A stretch of DNA of 64,000 nt. Source: RUG100 sp050953405 (lineage in GTDB: Bacteria; Bacillota; Clostridia; Peptostreptococcales; Anaerovoracaceae). The position numbers were made by a program, and so were the translations under genes. The number at the start of each line of letters is the position of its first letter. The stretch's first letter is position 1. The DNA lies in NCBI GenBank assembly GCA_050953405.1, contig JBMNMP010000001.1, positions 62,001-126,000 of the forward strand, given 5' to 3'. The notes below the pieces were generated by a model, which was given only the letters and a program-made list of their open reading frames with translations, was not told where the DNA came from and made no database searches. Shown one piece after another: positions 39,914-50,044 of the stretch.

Positions 39914-42370
39914 CTATCTATTATTCCAAGCTTTGGTAGTCCACGGATTATACGCGCATAGCCAGTGTGCATATACTGTTACGTTTTCAGATTTACCGCT
40001 ATTGCGCGGAACAAACGTAATAATACGCGCGCTGCGCGCATCCGGAGTGGGGGATGTCATGAATACTGTATCGGTACTAGTGGCCCCCATATCCACGCCG
40101 AGTATGCCCGTTATGCCAAGCTGTTGCTTGATGCTGCTCCATTCATCAGAAGTGCTGAACTGGATATCATAGTAATATACAAAACTTGTCCAGACTTTAA
40201 GATCAACAGTAGCATTATGCATCGCGTATAGATCCATCAGATAAAGACCGTCGCCGCCTCTTGACTCCAGGCCATGCCACACGGCGATCCAGTCGGTCCC
40301 CATCGAGGATGTTGTATGGTCTATATCGATGAGTGGCCTGCCCTTGACGTATACGCCCGGATTTTCTGCGTTTATATTTATTCTTCCAGCCTGATCGATC
40401 TCAAGCGTGTTGTGCCGCATCCCTGTATTGAATCCATCGCCGTATCTGAACCATATGGGGGAGACATCGCCTGTCCCTTTAGGGCTTGCATAATCCCAAC
40501 CGTCGCTGTTTTTCGGCGCTGTAAGATTATACTTTCCAAGCGACACATCGCCATTTTCCGGCGCTTCAGCGCCGCGGCCCATGGCCAGGGAAAAATCGCC
40601 CAAAGCCTTGTTGGCGATGCCTATCGCAACTGAAGCCTCTCCGTTAGCTATGTTTCCTCCGCCCTGCGTTAAGCTTAGTCTGCCGGGATAGCTGCCGGCC
40701 TGCTGCGAGGCTCTCGAACCGAATGTGAACCATGGGCTTAAACCTATGCTGTCGTATGTGAACCGCAGCTTAGCTTTGCCCTGCGTCGCACTTGACTGCT
40801 CTATCCAATTTGCTATTGCGCCAAGAGTCCCCGTCTCGTTCCCCAACTCATCCGTTTGGTACAGGCTCCATTCATGGGTGGAATCATCATAATGCAGGCC
40901 ATCCAGTTCCCACCTGTCATGCCGGCCGGGAACTTGCGTAATAGCAGGCGTGTATGTATTCACGACTTCGTCCGTCTCAGTCAGTATTTCCAGTTTTCGC
41001 AGTATGATATAACCATAATACGGATATAGCAGAGAACCGCGCCATACGTAGTCAAACTCGCCGCTTGGCATTTCTATTTTACCGACCGCGTGTGTTTCAG
41101 TCAGACCATTAAGCGTTTGAATGTTGTCATGCGACCCCATATACATGACTTGGATATCATGGAAATCGCCGGACCGCATCTCAAGGTCTGTTGGAGATTG
41201 AGCAAGATGCATCCCCTCGGATGTGCTGCCTATCGTGGATCCATCTTTACGAAAAAACGCAAGTGCTTCTTCTCCGTTTCTGACGTACAGGCCTTCCGAA
41301 TTTAAAAGAACATTGTCACCGCCGTCCGATGTGGTTACGTGTGCGCCCATATTGTCATGATAGAAGTGCTGGTTAGTTAACCAGACGGCTTCTCTTGCGC
41401 TCTCCGCTATGGTTCGCACTTCGGCAACCTGTGCCTGCACTTCGCTGAGGGACGGTCGCCATGGAGTCGCCAGTGCCCCCTTTTCAATTTTGAGATTCAC
41501 TATATCGAGGGTATCCCCGGGCTGCATCTGAAACAACCCAAAATACAGGCTTTGCGCTACGTACGCTTCGCCGGTCGGTTGCGCGGTGGACTGATAGCCT
41601 ACCCATTCGCCCGCGCCTACGATAACATCTGTGGCCTCGGTCGTCTCGTCGCCGCCCTCGATATCCTCGCGTGAATTGTCCATCGGCTCAAATTCTATTT
41701 GCACGCCCTCGCCATCTTCATTTTGTACGGCTATCGGACTGACCTCAAACAGCCTTGACACACGACTCTCAAACGACAGCGTATAGCCATCATCCATGCT
41801 ATCCTCGCCCAGCTGAGCCGCTAGGTCGTCCGCCTCAAAGCTGGCCATACCCATACCGGCGTCTATGCACGTTATGCGCGTTATATCGAGCACATCAGCG
41901 TCCGGATTGTCAGGATCCAGTGATTCTCTGATGGTCTCCACTATAAACCCGTCTGGTACTGCCCATCCTGCGTCGCCCTTGTTCGTACCCGCCAGCTCGT
42001 TTATGTTACCGAGCCCGAGGTCTGTTGTGTTTTGCGTGTTCTCAAGATTGTTTTCAGTTATCCTCGTTTTGGCATCTACCTCTGACAGTGCGTCGTCCAT
42101 GTCGTCAATATCCGCTCCGATGTCGTCCACTACGCTGTCTATGTCGACGGCGGTGTCCGTCTCGTCATCGGCATCAGGCGTGCCATAGTCAATCTCGTCC
42201 CAGTTATACCGCCCCGGATCGGTTGATTCGTCCGGGCTTGTGTCCTGATATGTTCCTACGCACAGCGCGTCATCAAATTCCGTTAAGCTAAAGCCTGTAC
42301 CGTCCGGATCTTCTGCCCATGCGGTATGCAGATAATATGTAGTGCCGTCTCTAACTACGCTAATTACCAT
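39914..42370 (-). CDS. Phage tail fibre / receptor-binding structural protein
   Basis: 818 residues from ATG 42370; an in-frame GTG three codons earlier lies in the AGGTGG ribosome site. An acidic N-terminus with a coiled coil (DIDSVVDDIGADIDDMDDAL, about 75-115) is followed by a jelly-roll-like region (about 150-310). GGGNIANGEASVAIGIANKALGDFS is a trimeric head-like repeat of phage and YadA-type proteins (about 595-625). The C-terminal domain is aromatic-rich. It probably binds the host surface. It is the last structural gene before the RHH palindrome. Confidence 0.75.
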   Translation of the reverse strand: MVISVVRDGTTYYLHTAWAEDPDGTGFSLTEFDDALCVGTYQDTSPDESTDPGRYNWDEIDYGTPDADDETDTAVDIDSVVDDIGADIDDMDDALSEVDAKTRITENNLENTQNTTDLGLGNINELAGTNKGDAGWAVPDGFIVETIRESLDPDNPDADVLDITRITCIDAGMGMASFEADDLAAQLGEDSMDDGYTLSFESRVSRLFEVSPIAVQNEDGEGVQIEFEPMDNSREDIEGGDETTEATDVIVGAGEWVGYQSTAQPTGEAYVAQSLYFGLFQMQPGDTLDIVNLKIEKGALATPWRPSLSEVQAQVAEVRTIAESAREAVWLTNQHFYHDNMGAHVTTSDGGDNVLLNSEGLYVRNGEEALAFFRKDGSTIGSTSEGMHLAQSPTDLEMRSGDFHDIQVMYMGSHDNIQTLNGLTETHAVGKIEMPSGEFDYVWRGSLLYPYYGYIILRKLEILTETDEVVNTYTPAITQVPGRHDRWELDGLHYDDSTHEWSLYQTDELGNETGTLGAIANWIEQSSATQGKAKLRFTYDSIGLSPWFTFGSRASQQAGSYPGRLSLTQGGGNIANGEASVAIGIANKALGDFSLAMGRGAEAPENGDVSLGKYNLTAPKNSDGWDYASPKGTGDVSPIWFRYGDGFNTGMRHNTLEIDQAGRININAENPGVYVKGRPLIDIDHTTSSMGTDWIAVWHGLESRGGDGLYLMDLYAMHNATVDLKVWTSFVYYYDIQFSTSDEWSSIKQQLGITGILGVDMGATSTDTVFMTSPTPDARSARIITFVPRNSGKSENVTVYAHWLCAYNPWTTKAWNNR

Positions 42371-42379
42371 TATTGCCAC

Positions 42380-42853
42380 CTACTTAACAAATGCTATCCA
42401 GCTAAAACTGATATTGTATGTCGCGCTACCGCCGTTATACACACTGAAAACGACCTGTGTTGTACTCCTGGATTTAAGTGATATCTTATGAAGTCCAGCC
42501 GAGCCGGAATGGATCAGCGCTACCACAATAGGCGTCTTTGTAAAAGCCTGTGGGAATTTAACAGTTACGTTTCCTCGTTTCTTTTTCCCTATCTTAGCGC
42601 TTTTTGCAGTGCCGCATTGCAGATTACGAAAGCTCACGTTCCCGTTAGCATCTACATTTATGCCATTCATGGCCCCGCTTATATCGGACTGCAAATCGGT
42701 TGTTATCTGATTCAGATTCTCTGCTGTTAGTGGCGTCCCCTCTTCTGTCACTGTTCCGGGCGCCGCCTCTACATCGTATGTGTCTGTGGTTCCCGCTACG
42801 GGAACAAGCTTAACTCTTGTCGGGAACTCAACTACCCTGTCGGTAAAATTCAT
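42380..42853 (-). CDS. Phage tail protein with lectin-like C-terminal domain
   Basis: 157 residues. The N-terminus (FTDRVVEFPTRVKLVPV, GTPLTAENLNQI) is the baseplate-attachment pattern seen in siphovirus fibre proteins. The end (TKTPIVVALIHSGSAGLH, SFSWIAFVK) resembles H-type lectin or gp-like folds. It is probably a baseplate or fibre component. Confidence 0.65.
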   Translation of the reverse strand: MNFTDRVVEFPTRVKLVPVAGTTDTYDVEAAPGTVTEEGTPLTAENLNQITTDLQSDISGAMNGINVDANGNVSFRNLQCGTAKSAKIGKKKRGNVTVKFPQAFTKTPIVVALIHSGSAGLHKISLKSRSTTQVVFSVYNGGSATYNISFSWIAFVK

Positions 42854-43233
42854 ATAACTCCTCCTGTCGTATAGACCAGTCCGCCTGCGTATAGCATAGG
42901 CTCACCGCAGTGCCGTGTTGCTCTTTTTTGTATAAGCCGCAGGTCTATTGGTGCTTTAAGCTCTGATATAATGGTTTCAAGATTGTCTATGTTGTCACTC
43001 GTAAGTGCGTCTGTTACTGCTATGTGCGTTAATTTAACAGCTAATGCGAGCGCATTGACCGTATTTTTGACGGGCTGCCAGTCCGCCCGATCCAGTATGT
43101 CGTCCTGCGTCCAGTTTGTGCGCAGGCTGTCCATCCCAATAAGATAGTTGATATTGCCGCATATGCGGTTCATGTCTTCATATGTAAAACGATCATACGG
43201 CGCCCAGTCAGTATATGGATCCACCCATGCCAT
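42850..43233 (-). CDS. Phage baseplate/tail protein (127 aa)
   Basis: The start MAWVDPYTDWAPYDRFTYED, then NRICGNINYLI, is typical of small proteins encoded between the tail-lysin and fibre genes in clostridial siphoviruses. It overlaps the next gene by 4 bases. The exact role is unknown. Confidence 0.6.
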   Translation of the reverse strand: MAWVDPYTDWAPYDRFTYEDMNRICGNINYLIGMDSLRTNWTQDDILDRADWQPVKNTVNALALAVKLTHIAVTDALTSDNIDNLETIISELKAPIDLRLIQKRATRHCGEPMLYAGGLVYTTGGVI

Positions 43234-45141
43234 TTAACACACCCCCGCTCTATACGTTATTTCAGCCTTTGTGCCACCGCCCTCGTGAGTAAGAGTGATA
43301 TTCTCAATCGTGCAGATTTCGCTTGTTCCGTCCTTGTGAATGAAATTAAATATATCCCGTGGCTGCATCCTTGGATCTCCTTTCCACGTGAATGACCCGG
43401 TGATATTACTTCTGTTAAAAAGAGTGCGGTAATCAGGGAATATCCATGTACTTCCGCTGTATACCCTCCCAAGCACAAGCGGCTCCGTTTCCATTGTCAT
43501 GCCCGGTCGTCTTTCCGGGTGTACTATTGTCTTTGCTCCATAGAAGTAGTTATCCCCTCGTTTTACGGCCGGAGACAGGGTTACCTTCTTCCCGTATAGG
43601 ATAGTTTTATTCTTATACAGTGTAACCCTCTTATAGTGCTTCTTTGACGAGCTGCTGAGCCGTTTATAGCTGGCCTCTGTTATGTATTTCTTAGTCCCCT
43701 TTTTGTTATACCTAGTATAGCTTATTGTCTTATGAGATGCCTTCCATGTCGCCTTGTGGTTCTTATGATCGGCATTCTTTCGCAGACTGTACCCATTGCT
43801 CACTTTGAAGTCGTAGTAGAAACTTTCTTCGTCCTGAAAGCTATATGGCGTACCCGCCTTTTTTACATTCGACTCTTTGAGCTTGCGCCATTTGCTGTCT
43901 CTCACGGCGCTTGTGTCAAACCCATAATCCTCTAAACTCGACCTTATAGCCGATACGTTGCGGTCCGCTTCTCTTACAACATCGCCGCAATCCTCTTCTT
44001 TGATTGTCCACTGTCCGTATCCGCGGTTACAGCTGTCAGCTCTTGGGTATCTCCATGTCAGACATGGGTATCCCGCATCTACGAATGACGGCCAGAATTC
44101 ATCAGTTCCTTTTATGCGTACAAGGTTCATAATATTGGCGACGTGTTCTCTTGCGGACTGTTCGCTGGCAAGCTGCATGGAGTAAGCCTTCGTACTTGTT
44201 CCGCTATTTCCTATCGCATACTCTTTGCTCTCATCATATCGTATCTTGATACCAGATTTTGTTATTATGTCCTTAAAAAAGTCCTGATAAAGTTGTCTGC
44301 GCCCGGATTTAGCTATCGTATTTATGAGCCTTGAGGTTACTGTTTGCCTGTCGAGTTTTGCGCTTGCGTCCTCTCCCTTTATGGTTATCACATGATCCTG
44401 CATGGCTACCTTTTCTGAAAGATAAAAGTATCTTGGCCGGCTGACATCCCCTCCGTACCCCGCATAGTAAACAACAGGCACGTCGTTACCCATGTTGCTG
44501 ACAGCCTCTGATATGTCATAAGGCCAGTAGGCTTGTATTTCTATCTCGCTGACTTCCCACGCGCTATCAACAATGCTTGTGTTACTTCTAAGGCTTAATG
44601 AACAGGAGATCAGGTTATCATTATCGATCTGTAATGTTATCCCGGGTATTATGGAGGCTATCTCAAGGCGCCTGTCTGCGGCTGTACTCTGGCACTCCAG
44701 TCTTATGTGAGTTCCGTTCACTGGTATAACCACCATCCTGGAAGCACTATATTCAATTCCATTGGCGGTTATGGTGCCTTCCCCGTCCAAGATGGTTATT
44801 GTTATCCCCGGTATCTCATGTGCCGCACTAACCTCGATTATCGTTTTGCCCCCTATGTGCGTACGCACTCCAATCTTTCCGCTTTCAAGTGATCCGGCTG
44901 TCCCGTCTGAAAACTCCGCATTGCCGTCTAACAAAAATCCGCTACCCTGAAAATCGGCCAGTGTACGCATATCCCACTTGTCATTATCTAATGCGACGTT
45001 CACGTTCTCGTCTACGGCCTTCTGTCCTAATACAGAAAACGTCAAATCGTATACAGACGGGTCCATCCTATAATTAAGTGTGGCGTGCACATCCATTGGG
45101 TCGCGTATTTGCTTTTCATTTTGGGTATCAATTATGGACAT
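43234..45141 (-). CDS. Phage tail-associated baseplate protein (635 aa)
   Basis: Intact long frame in the position of the siphovirus tail-associated (Tal/prophage endopeptidase-like) protein: tape measure, distal protein, Tal, baseplate. It is rich in beta strands, with a Lys/Tyr/Ser-rich insert (about 455-550; KKGTKKYITEASYKRLSSSS region). No peptidase motif is seen. It overlaps the distal protein by 14 bases. Confidence 0.65.
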   Translation of the reverse strand: MSIIDTQNEKQIRDPMDVHATLNYRMDPSVYDLTFSVLGQKAVDENVNVALDNDKWDMRTLADFQGSGFLLDGNAEFSDGTAGSLESGKIGVRTHIGGKTIIEVSAAHEIPGITITILDGEGTITANGIEYSASRMVVIPVNGTHIRLECQSTAADRRLEIASIIPGITLQIDNDNLISCSLSLRSNTSIVDSAWEVSEIEIQAYWPYDISEAVSNMGNDVPVVYYAGYGGDVSRPRYFYLSEKVAMQDHVITIKGEDASAKLDRQTVTSRLINTIAKSGRRQLYQDFFKDIITKSGIKIRYDESKEYAIGNSGTSTKAYSMQLASEQSAREHVANIMNLVRIKGTDEFWPSFVDAGYPCLTWRYPRADSCNRGYGQWTIKEEDCGDVVREADRNVSAIRSSLEDYGFDTSAVRDSKWRKLKESNVKKAGTPYSFQDEESFYYDFKVSNGYSLRKNADHKNHKATWKASHKTISYTRYNKKGTKKYITEASYKRLSSSSKKHYKRVTLYKNKTILYGKKVTLSPAVKRGDNYFYGAKTIVHPERRPGMTMETEPLVLGRVYSGSTWIFPDYRTLFNRSNITGSFTWKGDPRMQPRDIFNFIHKDGTSEICTIENITLTHEGGGTKAEITYRAGVC

Positions 45142-45511
45142 TGATAAACTTCACCTCCAAGGTTACCGACTTCCACCACACGACCCCGTTCTCTGTCCAT
45201 CTATGCTCAAGACCCACTATTGAGGACCGTATTATATCCTCTGTATATGTTATTCCGTCCGGGGCTTTGAATGTTATCTGCGCCTTATTAGGCATATTAG
45301 CGAGTATACTTACCTGTTCCTGTGGCAAACCACCCCACGCAAGTGATAAGTCCGAGAATTTCCAGCCGATCCTGTCTGCAATGGTCTTCCCGGTGCATGT
45401 TGTAATCTCTGCGGCATACACGTCCTCGATCTTCGGGTCGAGTTCTTCAGGGCGATTTATGTTGTATGTTTTTCCGCCATAAGCAAATTGTATATATGCC
45501 GGTGCTGCCAT
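45128..45511 (-). CDS. Phage distal tail-like protein (127 aa)
   Basis: A beta-rich protein (YIQFAYGGKTYNINRPEEL, GVVWWKSVTLEVKFI). It lies directly after the tape measure gene with a 1-base overlap and before the Tal-like gene, where the distal tail protein is usually encoded. The name rests on position. Confidence 0.5.
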   Translation of the reverse strand: MAAPAYIQFAYGGKTYNINRPEELDPKIEDVYAAEITTCTGKTIADRIGWKFSDLSLAWGGLPQEQVSILANMPNKAQITFKAPDGITYTEDIIRSSIVGLEHRWTENGVVWWKSVTLEVKFINVHN

Positions 45512-47882
45512 TACCCAAGTCTCCTTTTATATGTATCATATGTGTTAACAACCCATTCTCCCAGCTTTGCTCCGTTTTTATCCGCATAAAGCGTGATGTT
45601 AATCGTCTGAGGTCCCCCGGCGGAGGCTGCCTGTGATGCTACTGAAACGCCATTCACGATGCTGTCCGCCATTGCGTCAAGATGCTTCCACAAGCGGCTA
45701 AGCGGCAATACCGCTTCAGCGCCGGCCTCACCGACTACATTCCCGCCGCCCAGCAATGTCGGGCGGGTAAATATGCCTCCCTTCGCGTTCCAATGCAATG
45801 TGGGAACATCAATGTGCACTTTTCCCTTACTGACTTTCGACCATGAGACTGACACGTGCGGCAAATGCGGTTTTGGTATCTTGAGCACCAGCCTGCTAAA
45901 TGCATCCTTTATCTTGCCCAGTATATCCGAAATCTTGTTCTTAAGAGCGTTCATTTTATCGGCCACTGCCGACTTCATCGAACTGAATTTCGACCTCGTA
46001 ATCTTAAGCGCGGTACCCAGCTTACCTCCGGTCAGTGAGTTGATCTTGTTATACATGCTTCTGTAACGGTTGATCTGCCATGTGCCAAGCGCGGCCACTG
46101 TGCCTTTGATTCCGCCCCCATGTTTCTTATATGATTTTTTCATGGCAGCCAGTTGCGTTTGAACATGCTTCTTTGCTCCGGACATGGATTTCCCGATGGT
46201 GCCTTTTATGCCGCCCCACACTTTGCCCGCCACGGCTTTAATGCCTTGCCATGATTTAGAAGCTGCGCCTTTTATGCCGACCCATACTTTTGAAAGGTGG
46301 CCTTTTAATGCATTGACCGGAGCCATGATTGCCGTTTTGATTCCGTTCCATATAGTTCCGGCAACATTTTTGATAGCGTTCCATGCGCTAAGCAGAAAAG
46401 CTTTTACTTTTTTCCAGTTCTTGATGATCAGTATCGCTGCCACAACAGCCGCCGCTATTGCGATAAGCCATGGGTTTGCAAGCATGGCCTTCCCTATGGC
46501 CTTGAAGACGCCGGCTATCGCGCGTCCCATTTTCTTCATGGATCCCCAGATGGCCTTACCGGCCGCTTTTGCGGCGCTTCCAAGCTTTCTAAAGGCAGCC
46601 CCGATTTTGGCGCTTGTTGTCGCCCCTTTCAGCATTGGCCCCTGCATGCCCATAGCAGCCATGCGGAATGTCTTGAACTGGTTCATCGCCCCTGACAGCC
46701 CGCTTGTTAGCCCGGGAAGATTGGAAAACATACCCGATAACTTAGATTTCATATAAAGACCAAGTGCCGCAATACCCGCCGCTGTTGCGCCCGGATTGCT
46801 TTTAAAGCTGTTACCGATCCCTTTTAAGATCACGGATCCCACCGCGCCCCAGTCTACCGACGCCAAACCTTTTACGAGCGCACCGGCCAGCGTTACCGCC
46901 AGTGCTGCGAACTGCGGCGCCGCATTCGCTAATGCCTGTATTACGCCAGTTAAAATCTCGCCGGCACCTTTAATTAACGGGGGCAACAGTTGTTTCATTG
47001 CCGGCCCTAATCCGCTAATCACAGCTGGTATTTCTTTAACAATATTTTGCACCATCGGCAATAAATTACCTATCAGGAATGTTTTCGTACTGGAAATAAG
47101 ATTTTTAAGTGACGGCCTTATATCTTTGCCAAGCGCAATATTCCCCAGCAAATCCGTTGCGGACGCTTTCATCTGCTTAAAAGAACCCTCGAACGTTGTG
47201 GCCGCCTCGCGTGCCGTTGTACCGGTAATGCCAAGATTATCCTGTATTGCGTGGATTGCCTTTACAGTATCGCCGAAATCACCGACTGTATAATGCTCTC
47301 CTGTGAGTTTCTCAGCGTCTTTCATCAGGCGTTGCATCTCTGATTTTGTGCCGCCATATCCAAGCTTAAGATTGTCCAGCATGGCATAATTACCACGAGC
47401 CAACGACTGATACGTCTGCGTAATCGATTCCATATCCGTACCCATCTTATTGGCATTATCAGACATGTCTTTCATTGCCGTGTTGGATAATTCAGCAGCC
47501 TTTTTTGTATTCCCGCCAAGTGAATGTATCAAGGCCGCGGGAAAACGAGGTTACATTTTCCATATAAGCATTTGCGGATAACCCAGTTGTCTTAAATGAT
47601 TGAGAGGCATATTTTTTTCACACGGTCGGCGCTACCTTTGAACAGTGTTTCTACACCGCCCAGTGACTGCTGCAGTTTTGAGCCTTCAGAAATCGAAGTC
47701 GCGATTACTTTGCCAATCCCTGCCGCGGCAATGACTTTCATAATGCCGCCCGCAATACTTTTACCCGCCGCTTTCCCGCCAACTGTGGCCGGCGCACTCA
47801 TCGATTTCGATAGCATGCTTGCTATGCCTCTGGTTGTGGGTATTATCTGTATATATGCTTGTCCTACTGTATTACCTGCCAT
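45511..47882 (-). pseudogene. Phage tape measure protein with two +1 frameshifts
   Basis: Residues from 47882 (GNTVGQAYIQIIPTTRGIAS) run to RVKK, where a run of seven A (rc of 47612-47618) shifts the frame. The middle piece YASQSFKTTGLSANAYMENVTSFS lies in frame 2. A CCC/GGG run (47539-47541) shifts again to the long frame ALIHSLGGNTKKAAELSNTAM ... ending at 45511. Removing one base at each site gives a protein of about 790 residues with hydrophobic segments (AGALVKGLA; IAAAVVAAILII), normal for a tape measure protein. Confidence 0.85.
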
Positions 47883-48266
47883 TACGACTGCCTTTCCGTT
47901 TTTTCTCTCCAGGCTTTTTCTCTCCAGGCTTTCTTGAAATCCTCTTCACTATCGAACGCCTGAATAGCATTGCGTTTTTTCGTTTCTTGCTTTTCTCCAG
48001 TTTCGCGAAGATCTGAAAACAGTGTCGGCCGCTCCTGCGTCCCGGACATCGCGCACACGAATAATTTCAGTGTGTCCGCTGCATCGGCCGCGATTATCTC
48101 CAGAGGAATTGATTTCATCCCATTGATCTTCATTTTTATTCTTGAATCGTCCCTTAAACCGAGAAGAAAGCACTGCCAGAGTCTTAACTGGCAGTGTCTC
48201 ATATTCATAAATGTGGTAGGTTTCTGCCATGTCACACATCCATGCTTCCTTATCTACCGATAACAT
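47882..48266 (-). pseudogene. Tail assembly chaperone, T part (DUF5361 type), one +1 frameshift
   Basis: The frame beginning SVDKEAWMCDMAETYHIYEY is reached by -1 frameshifting from the G gene and loses frame after AVLSS near 48161-48170. The rest reads GLRDDSRIKMKINGMKSIPL in the next frame to 47882. GLRDDSRIKMK is the hallmark of this family. An extra T or equivalent base explains the break. The end carries a short tandem duplication (AWREKAWREK). Confidence 0.75.
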
Positions 48267-48277
48267 TCCGGCAAGGG

Positions 48278-48550
48278 TTATGAGTTTTTTGTCTCTTCAT
48301 CCCCGGAAAGCGCGGTAAAGATCTCCGCCAATTCCTCATTGATTTTGTCGACGGGAACCTTTCCGCTTTTATCTCTTACGTGCTCGTACAGCGCCTTTTT
48401 ACCGTCCTTGCCGAGCACCTCTTCAATCACATGAAAAATTTCAAAGCCTTCACCGTCTAAATACGAGGCCAATTCTTCAAGAAACTCCATGTTGTTGATC
48501 ACCATTTCGTTAATGTCGTATTCAAACCCTGTGCTGGTCTTGCCTTTCAT
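48278..48550 (-). CDS. Tail assembly chaperone, G part
   Basis: 90 acidic residues (STGFEYDINEMVINNMEFLE ... IFTALSGDEETKNS). It lies between major tail protein and tape measure, the universal place of siphovirus G/GT chaperones. Its last codons contain the slippery heptamer A_AAA_AAC, giving a longer GT form. The chaperones bind the tape measure during tail assembly and are absent from the virion. Confidence 0.8.
   Translation of the reverse strand: MKGKTSTGFEYDINEMVINNMEFLEELASYLDGEGFEIFHVIEEVLGKDGKKALYEHVRDKSGKVPVDKINEELAEIFTALSGDEETKNS
48284..48290 (-). other. Programmed -1 frameshift site A_AAA_AAC
   Basis: On the minus strand the G gene reads ACA AAA AAC TCA TAA. The heptamer A AAA AAC is in the correct zero-frame phase. 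A -1 slip continues as CTC ATA ACC CTT GCC GGA ATG, exactly the frame of the T part. Confidence 0.85.
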
Positions 48551-49123
48551 GCCGTTGCTCCTTTCTTGATGTATTCTTTAGAGAGATCATAGCCAAAATC
48601 AGCTCCGCCCGGAAGCGCAGTAATCGTGACCTCGAAGCCGATCGGCTCATCGTCTTTGTAACTGATAGCTCCAAGTTCTGATAATTTTCCGTTCGGCGCT
48701 ACGATCCGTTTCACTGCGCCATCCGTCAGAATCAATTCAAATACATATATGGCGCTCTCCGCTTCGTCCGAATTGATACGTACAGTAATTCCATCTGTTA
48801 GCGTACCTGTGACATTCGAAGCGTTGTATATCGTTTTTCAATACATCTTCATCAAGGACCTGAATAAGAGTAAACTTAAAAGTCTCGCTTTTGCTCTTCT
48901 GGGGAGTGAGAACGGTATCTCCGCCCCATGCTTTGACATCATCCGATTCTACCTTGATCTCATTTTCCATACCGTCTTCTGAGATGTAGCCAAGGCATTT
49001 ATATGCCTCCGCGAGCTCTGTTGTTGTGTCTGTAGGAAGAGCGGTCCCTACAGGCGCTCTATATACCGCACCGCCTATTTTCGGTTTGCCTACCGAAACC
49101 TTTTTAGTATCATATGTTGACAT
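48547..49123 (-). pseudogene. Major tail protein with a +1 frameshift
   Basis: From 49123 STYDTKKVSVGKPKIGGAVY runs to VLDEDVLK, where a run of five A (rc of 48834-48838) shifts the frame. The true continuation reads TIYNASNVTGTLTDGITVRI, then SDEAESAIYVFELILTDGAV and the end KEYIKKGATA at 48547. Removing one A gives about 191 residues, normal for a siphovirus major tail (tube) protein. Confidence 0.85.
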
Positions 49124-49143
49124 GCATTAACTCCTTTCCTGCA

Positions 49144-49476
49144 CTATTCGTGCGTGATTTCATAAGTACACTGATATCGATATTTTTTATATCTCGTATC
49201 AGTAAAGTTGTAGTTGGACGATAGCCGGCACGCGCTTATCCCAGGCGTTTCCGCGAATTTGTCCATCGCTTCCTGAACCGCCTCATCGATTTCGATGGCA
49301 CGGGCAAGTGAACCGGCGTATGATTGAAACATAAAAGCGTCGGTTATGATCCAATCCCGCTTTTTTCTTCCGATCTTCTCTATCAGTACAAATTCGCTCT
49401 CCCCATCCGGCATTTCTACGTAGACCGGGGCGCTTATGCTCCGACTTAAATATTCGATTACTGTTGCTTCAACCAT
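49144..49476 (-). CDS. Phage tail completion/terminator-like protein (110 aa)
   Basis: Encoded between the head-tail connector block and the major tail protein, where the tail terminator lies. It begins VEATVIEYLSRSISAPVYVE and ends KYRYQCTYEITHE, a beta-alpha pattern like minor tail completion proteins. It overlaps the upstream gene by 8 bases. Confidence 0.65.
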   Translation of the reverse strand: MVEATVIEYLSRSISAPVYVEMPDGESEFVLIEKIGRKKRDWIITDAFMFQSYAGSLARAIEIDEAVQEAMDKFAETPGISACRLSSNYNFTDTRYKKYRYQCTYEITHE

Positions 49477-49711
49477 TGTGGTACACTCTCTCTAATGTTT
49501 TGTTTTCGAGATTATCGCGCCAGGCATCCTCGTCACCCGGATATACAGCCGCGCCGGACCTCTCCGGATAGCTTCTTGCTTCTGCAACGTAACCTTCCCC
49601 TGCGGCGCTGGCGTACTTGTCCGCGTATTTCTGGCATTCTTCCTGCATTTCTTCGCTTTTTAAGATCGCACGAACACCTCTCCGGTTCAATTTGAATTTA
49701 ATTTGATTCAT
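49469..49711 (-). CDS. Phage HK97 gp10-like head-tail protein (80 aa)
   Basis: NQIKFKLNRRGVRAILKSEE and YVAEARSYPERSGAAVYPGD fit the short HK97-gp10-like proteins of Firmicute siphoviruses. It overlaps the end of the adaptor gene by 14 bases. It is likely part of the head-tail joint. Confidence 0.65.
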   Translation of the reverse strand: MNQIKFKLNRRGVRAILKSEEMQEECQKYADKYASAAGEGYVAEARSYPERSGAAVYPGDEDAWRDNLENKTLERVYHNG

Positions 49712-50043
49712 AGCGTTCCACCTTGATTTTTTTGTTCCATGAAAGAGGGATGTTTTCCTCTATACCGCCGACAGCCGGGGTAACCGCCTTCCAGTCCTCA
49801 CCGAAAAAAACGGATCCTGCAATTCTCCCATGTATGCGCATCGCCTTTGGGGATTGCAAGCTCGTAGACCGCATGACGCCCAGTCAATGTTAAAGTATCG
49901 GCTAAGTCTTCAGCGGTCACGGGAGACACAAGCACATTCGGCACTTCTGTCTCTGTGTCCTCGTATATTGGACTGTGCAAGATATCTTCCCCAACCTTTT
50001 TTCGCTCGTAAAGCGTGACCGTAATACCTTCAATCTTTTTCAT
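49698..50043 (-). pseudogene. Head-tail adaptor with a +1 frameshift at a T7 run
   Basis: Starts at Met 50043 (KKIEGITVTLYERKKVGED). At ENCRIRFF a run of seven T (rc of 49804-49810) leads to a stop at 49798. With six T the frame continues GEDWKAVTPAVGGIEENIPL, then SWNKKIKVERYESN to 49698. The restored protein (about 115 residues) is a typical minor capsid/adaptor protein. Confidence 0.8.
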
Positions 50044-50044
50044 C

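Noticed and set aside
39637..39939. Plus-strand frame of 100 codons over the RHH gene and palindrome
   Set aside because: The minus strand encodes a coherent ribbon-helix-helix protein with a strong ribosome site; the plus frame crosses the palindrome and has no domain.
47592..47882. Tape measure frameshift at the A7 run considered as programmed
   Set aside because: A second, unrelated frameshift 70 bases on is also needed to reach the main frame, and tape measure genes are not known to use frameshifting; decay or error is simpler.
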